DNA of 64,000 bases from Rhizomys pruinosus (lineage: Eukaryota > Chordata > Mammalia > Rodentia > Spalacidae), in the NCBI GenBank assembly GCA_009823505.1, contig VZQC01013997.1, forward strand, positions 1,138,480 to 1,202,479, written 5' to 3'. Made by a program: the position numbers and the translations under genes. The notes below the pieces were generated by a model. The model was not told the origin of the DNA. It did not search any database and saw only the letters and a list, made by a program, of their open reading frames with translations. Shown piece by piece: positions 63,244-64,000 of the stretch (its first letter is position 1; the number at the start of each line of letters is the position of its first letter).

Positions 63244-64000
63244 AACTGAAGGGAAGCAATATACATCTCTCAATATTAACTCTAAATATTAATGGTCTAA
63301 ATTCCCCAATCAAGAGACAAAGACTGGGAGAATGGATTAAGAAACTGAATCCATCTTTCACAACTGAAACACACCTCACCTTCAAGGATAGGCACCATCT
63401 TAAGGTGAAAGGATGAGAAAAAAATATTTCAAACAAATGGTACCAAAAAGCAAGCAGGAATTGTTATTTTAATATCAGACAAAATAGATTTCAAAGTAAA
63501 ACTAATCAGAAGAGATGAAGAGGGTCATTACATCCTTATTAAAGGATCTATCAACCATGAAGATCTCACAATCATAAATATATGTGCACCAAACACTGGT
63601 GCACCAAACTTCATAAACACAATCCTGAAGGAATTCAAGACACAGATCAATCCCAGCACACTAATAGTGGGAGACATCAATACCCACTGAGCCCTTTGGA
63701 CAGGTCAACTAGACAAAGAATAAACAGAGAGATATCTGAACTGAACAATATGATAAACCAAATGGACCTAAAAGACATCTACCCAATATTCCACCCAACA
63801 CCAGAGACTACATTTTCTACTCAGCACCACATGGAACGTTCTCCAAAATTGAAACATACTGGGACACAGAGCAAACCTCAGCAAAAACATTGAAATAATT
63901 TCATGCAACTTATCAGACCACAGTACAATAAAGCAGTACAATAATATCAACACCAGAAAGAGCCCTACTAGCTACAGGAGCACATGGAGGCTAAACAATA
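63244..64000 (+). pseudogene. L1 ORF2 endonuclease domain, broken
   Basis: N-terminal apurinic-type endonuclease region. 'ILTLNINGLNSPIKRQRLGEWIKK' carries the metal-site Asn, 'ETHLT' the catalytic Glu, and 'LIVGDINTH' the Asp/Asn pair. 'DRSTRQRINREISELNNMINQMDLKDIY' and 'LSDHSTIK' follow. A stop at 63414-63416 and a frame change near 63690 break it. The reverse transcriptase lies beyond the window. Confidence 0.88.

Larger units (their letters stand above)
61543..64000 (+). mobile_element. LINE-1, 5' part (runs past window)
   Basis: Order 5' UTR monomers, ORF1, inter-ORF spacer, ORF2 endonuclease. Broken by a B2 and several frame changes. Because sequence upstream of ORF1 is kept, this is a longer copy than the other L1s here. 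The 3' end is outside the window. Confidence 0.9.

Overview
The window is intergenic or intronic DNA from a muroid rodent. It is packed with the SINE families B1, B2, B3/B4 and ID, rodent LINE-1 copies, URR1-type hAT DNA elements and long CA/TG/TCTA microsatellites, together with older mammalian repeats (MIR, L2, L1M). The B1 copies carry a 'ctccctgtagccccagctgg' type body and many B2 copies carry an extra internal segment. Neither looks like the commonest house-mouse or rat forms as I remember them, so a different muroid lineage is likely, but the species cannot be named from this window. I found no intact host protein-coding gene, tRNA, rRNA or CRISPR array. The open frames longer than 100 codons fall in L1 fragments, in SINEs or in tandem repeats, or look like chance.

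Layout. 1-13 kb: an antisense L1 3' end, then B2/B1/B4 copies, a MIR split by a B2, two hAT-like elements and an L1 ORF2 3' end (9.1-9.9 kb). 13-24 kb: antisense L1 3' UTRs, a polyadenylated L1-tail insertion with extra 3' sequence, a 5'-truncated L1 with a perfect 13-bp target duplication (15.48-16.53 kb), and a 551-bp composite retroelement nested inside a B2. 24-37 kb: mostly SINEs with several repeat-free stretches. 37-41 kb: a long CA-rich tandem array, a minus-strand polyadenylated retroelement and an ancient L1M riddled with B1s and GATA repeats. 41-61 kb: SINEs, three URR1/hAT copies, another L1 ORF2 end (47.6-48.7 kb) and three chimeric B1/B2 units, each bounded by direct repeats. 61.5-64 kb: the 5' portion of an L1 (promoter-like monomers, broken ORF1, B2 insertion, broken ORF2 endonuclease) running off the window.

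The elements form a readable history: MIR/L2/L1M are oldest, L1 3' UTRs and B4/B3 intermediate, and B1/B2 copies with exact target-site duplications youngest. The most interesting signals are the chimeric B1/B2 units flanked by direct repeats, a composite element that shares its body with an unclassified retroelement but ends in an L1-type tail, a B2 subfamily defined by an internal tandem duplication, and an L1 ORF1 coiled-coil duplication broken by one extra base. Family names rest on recognition by eye and no database search was run.
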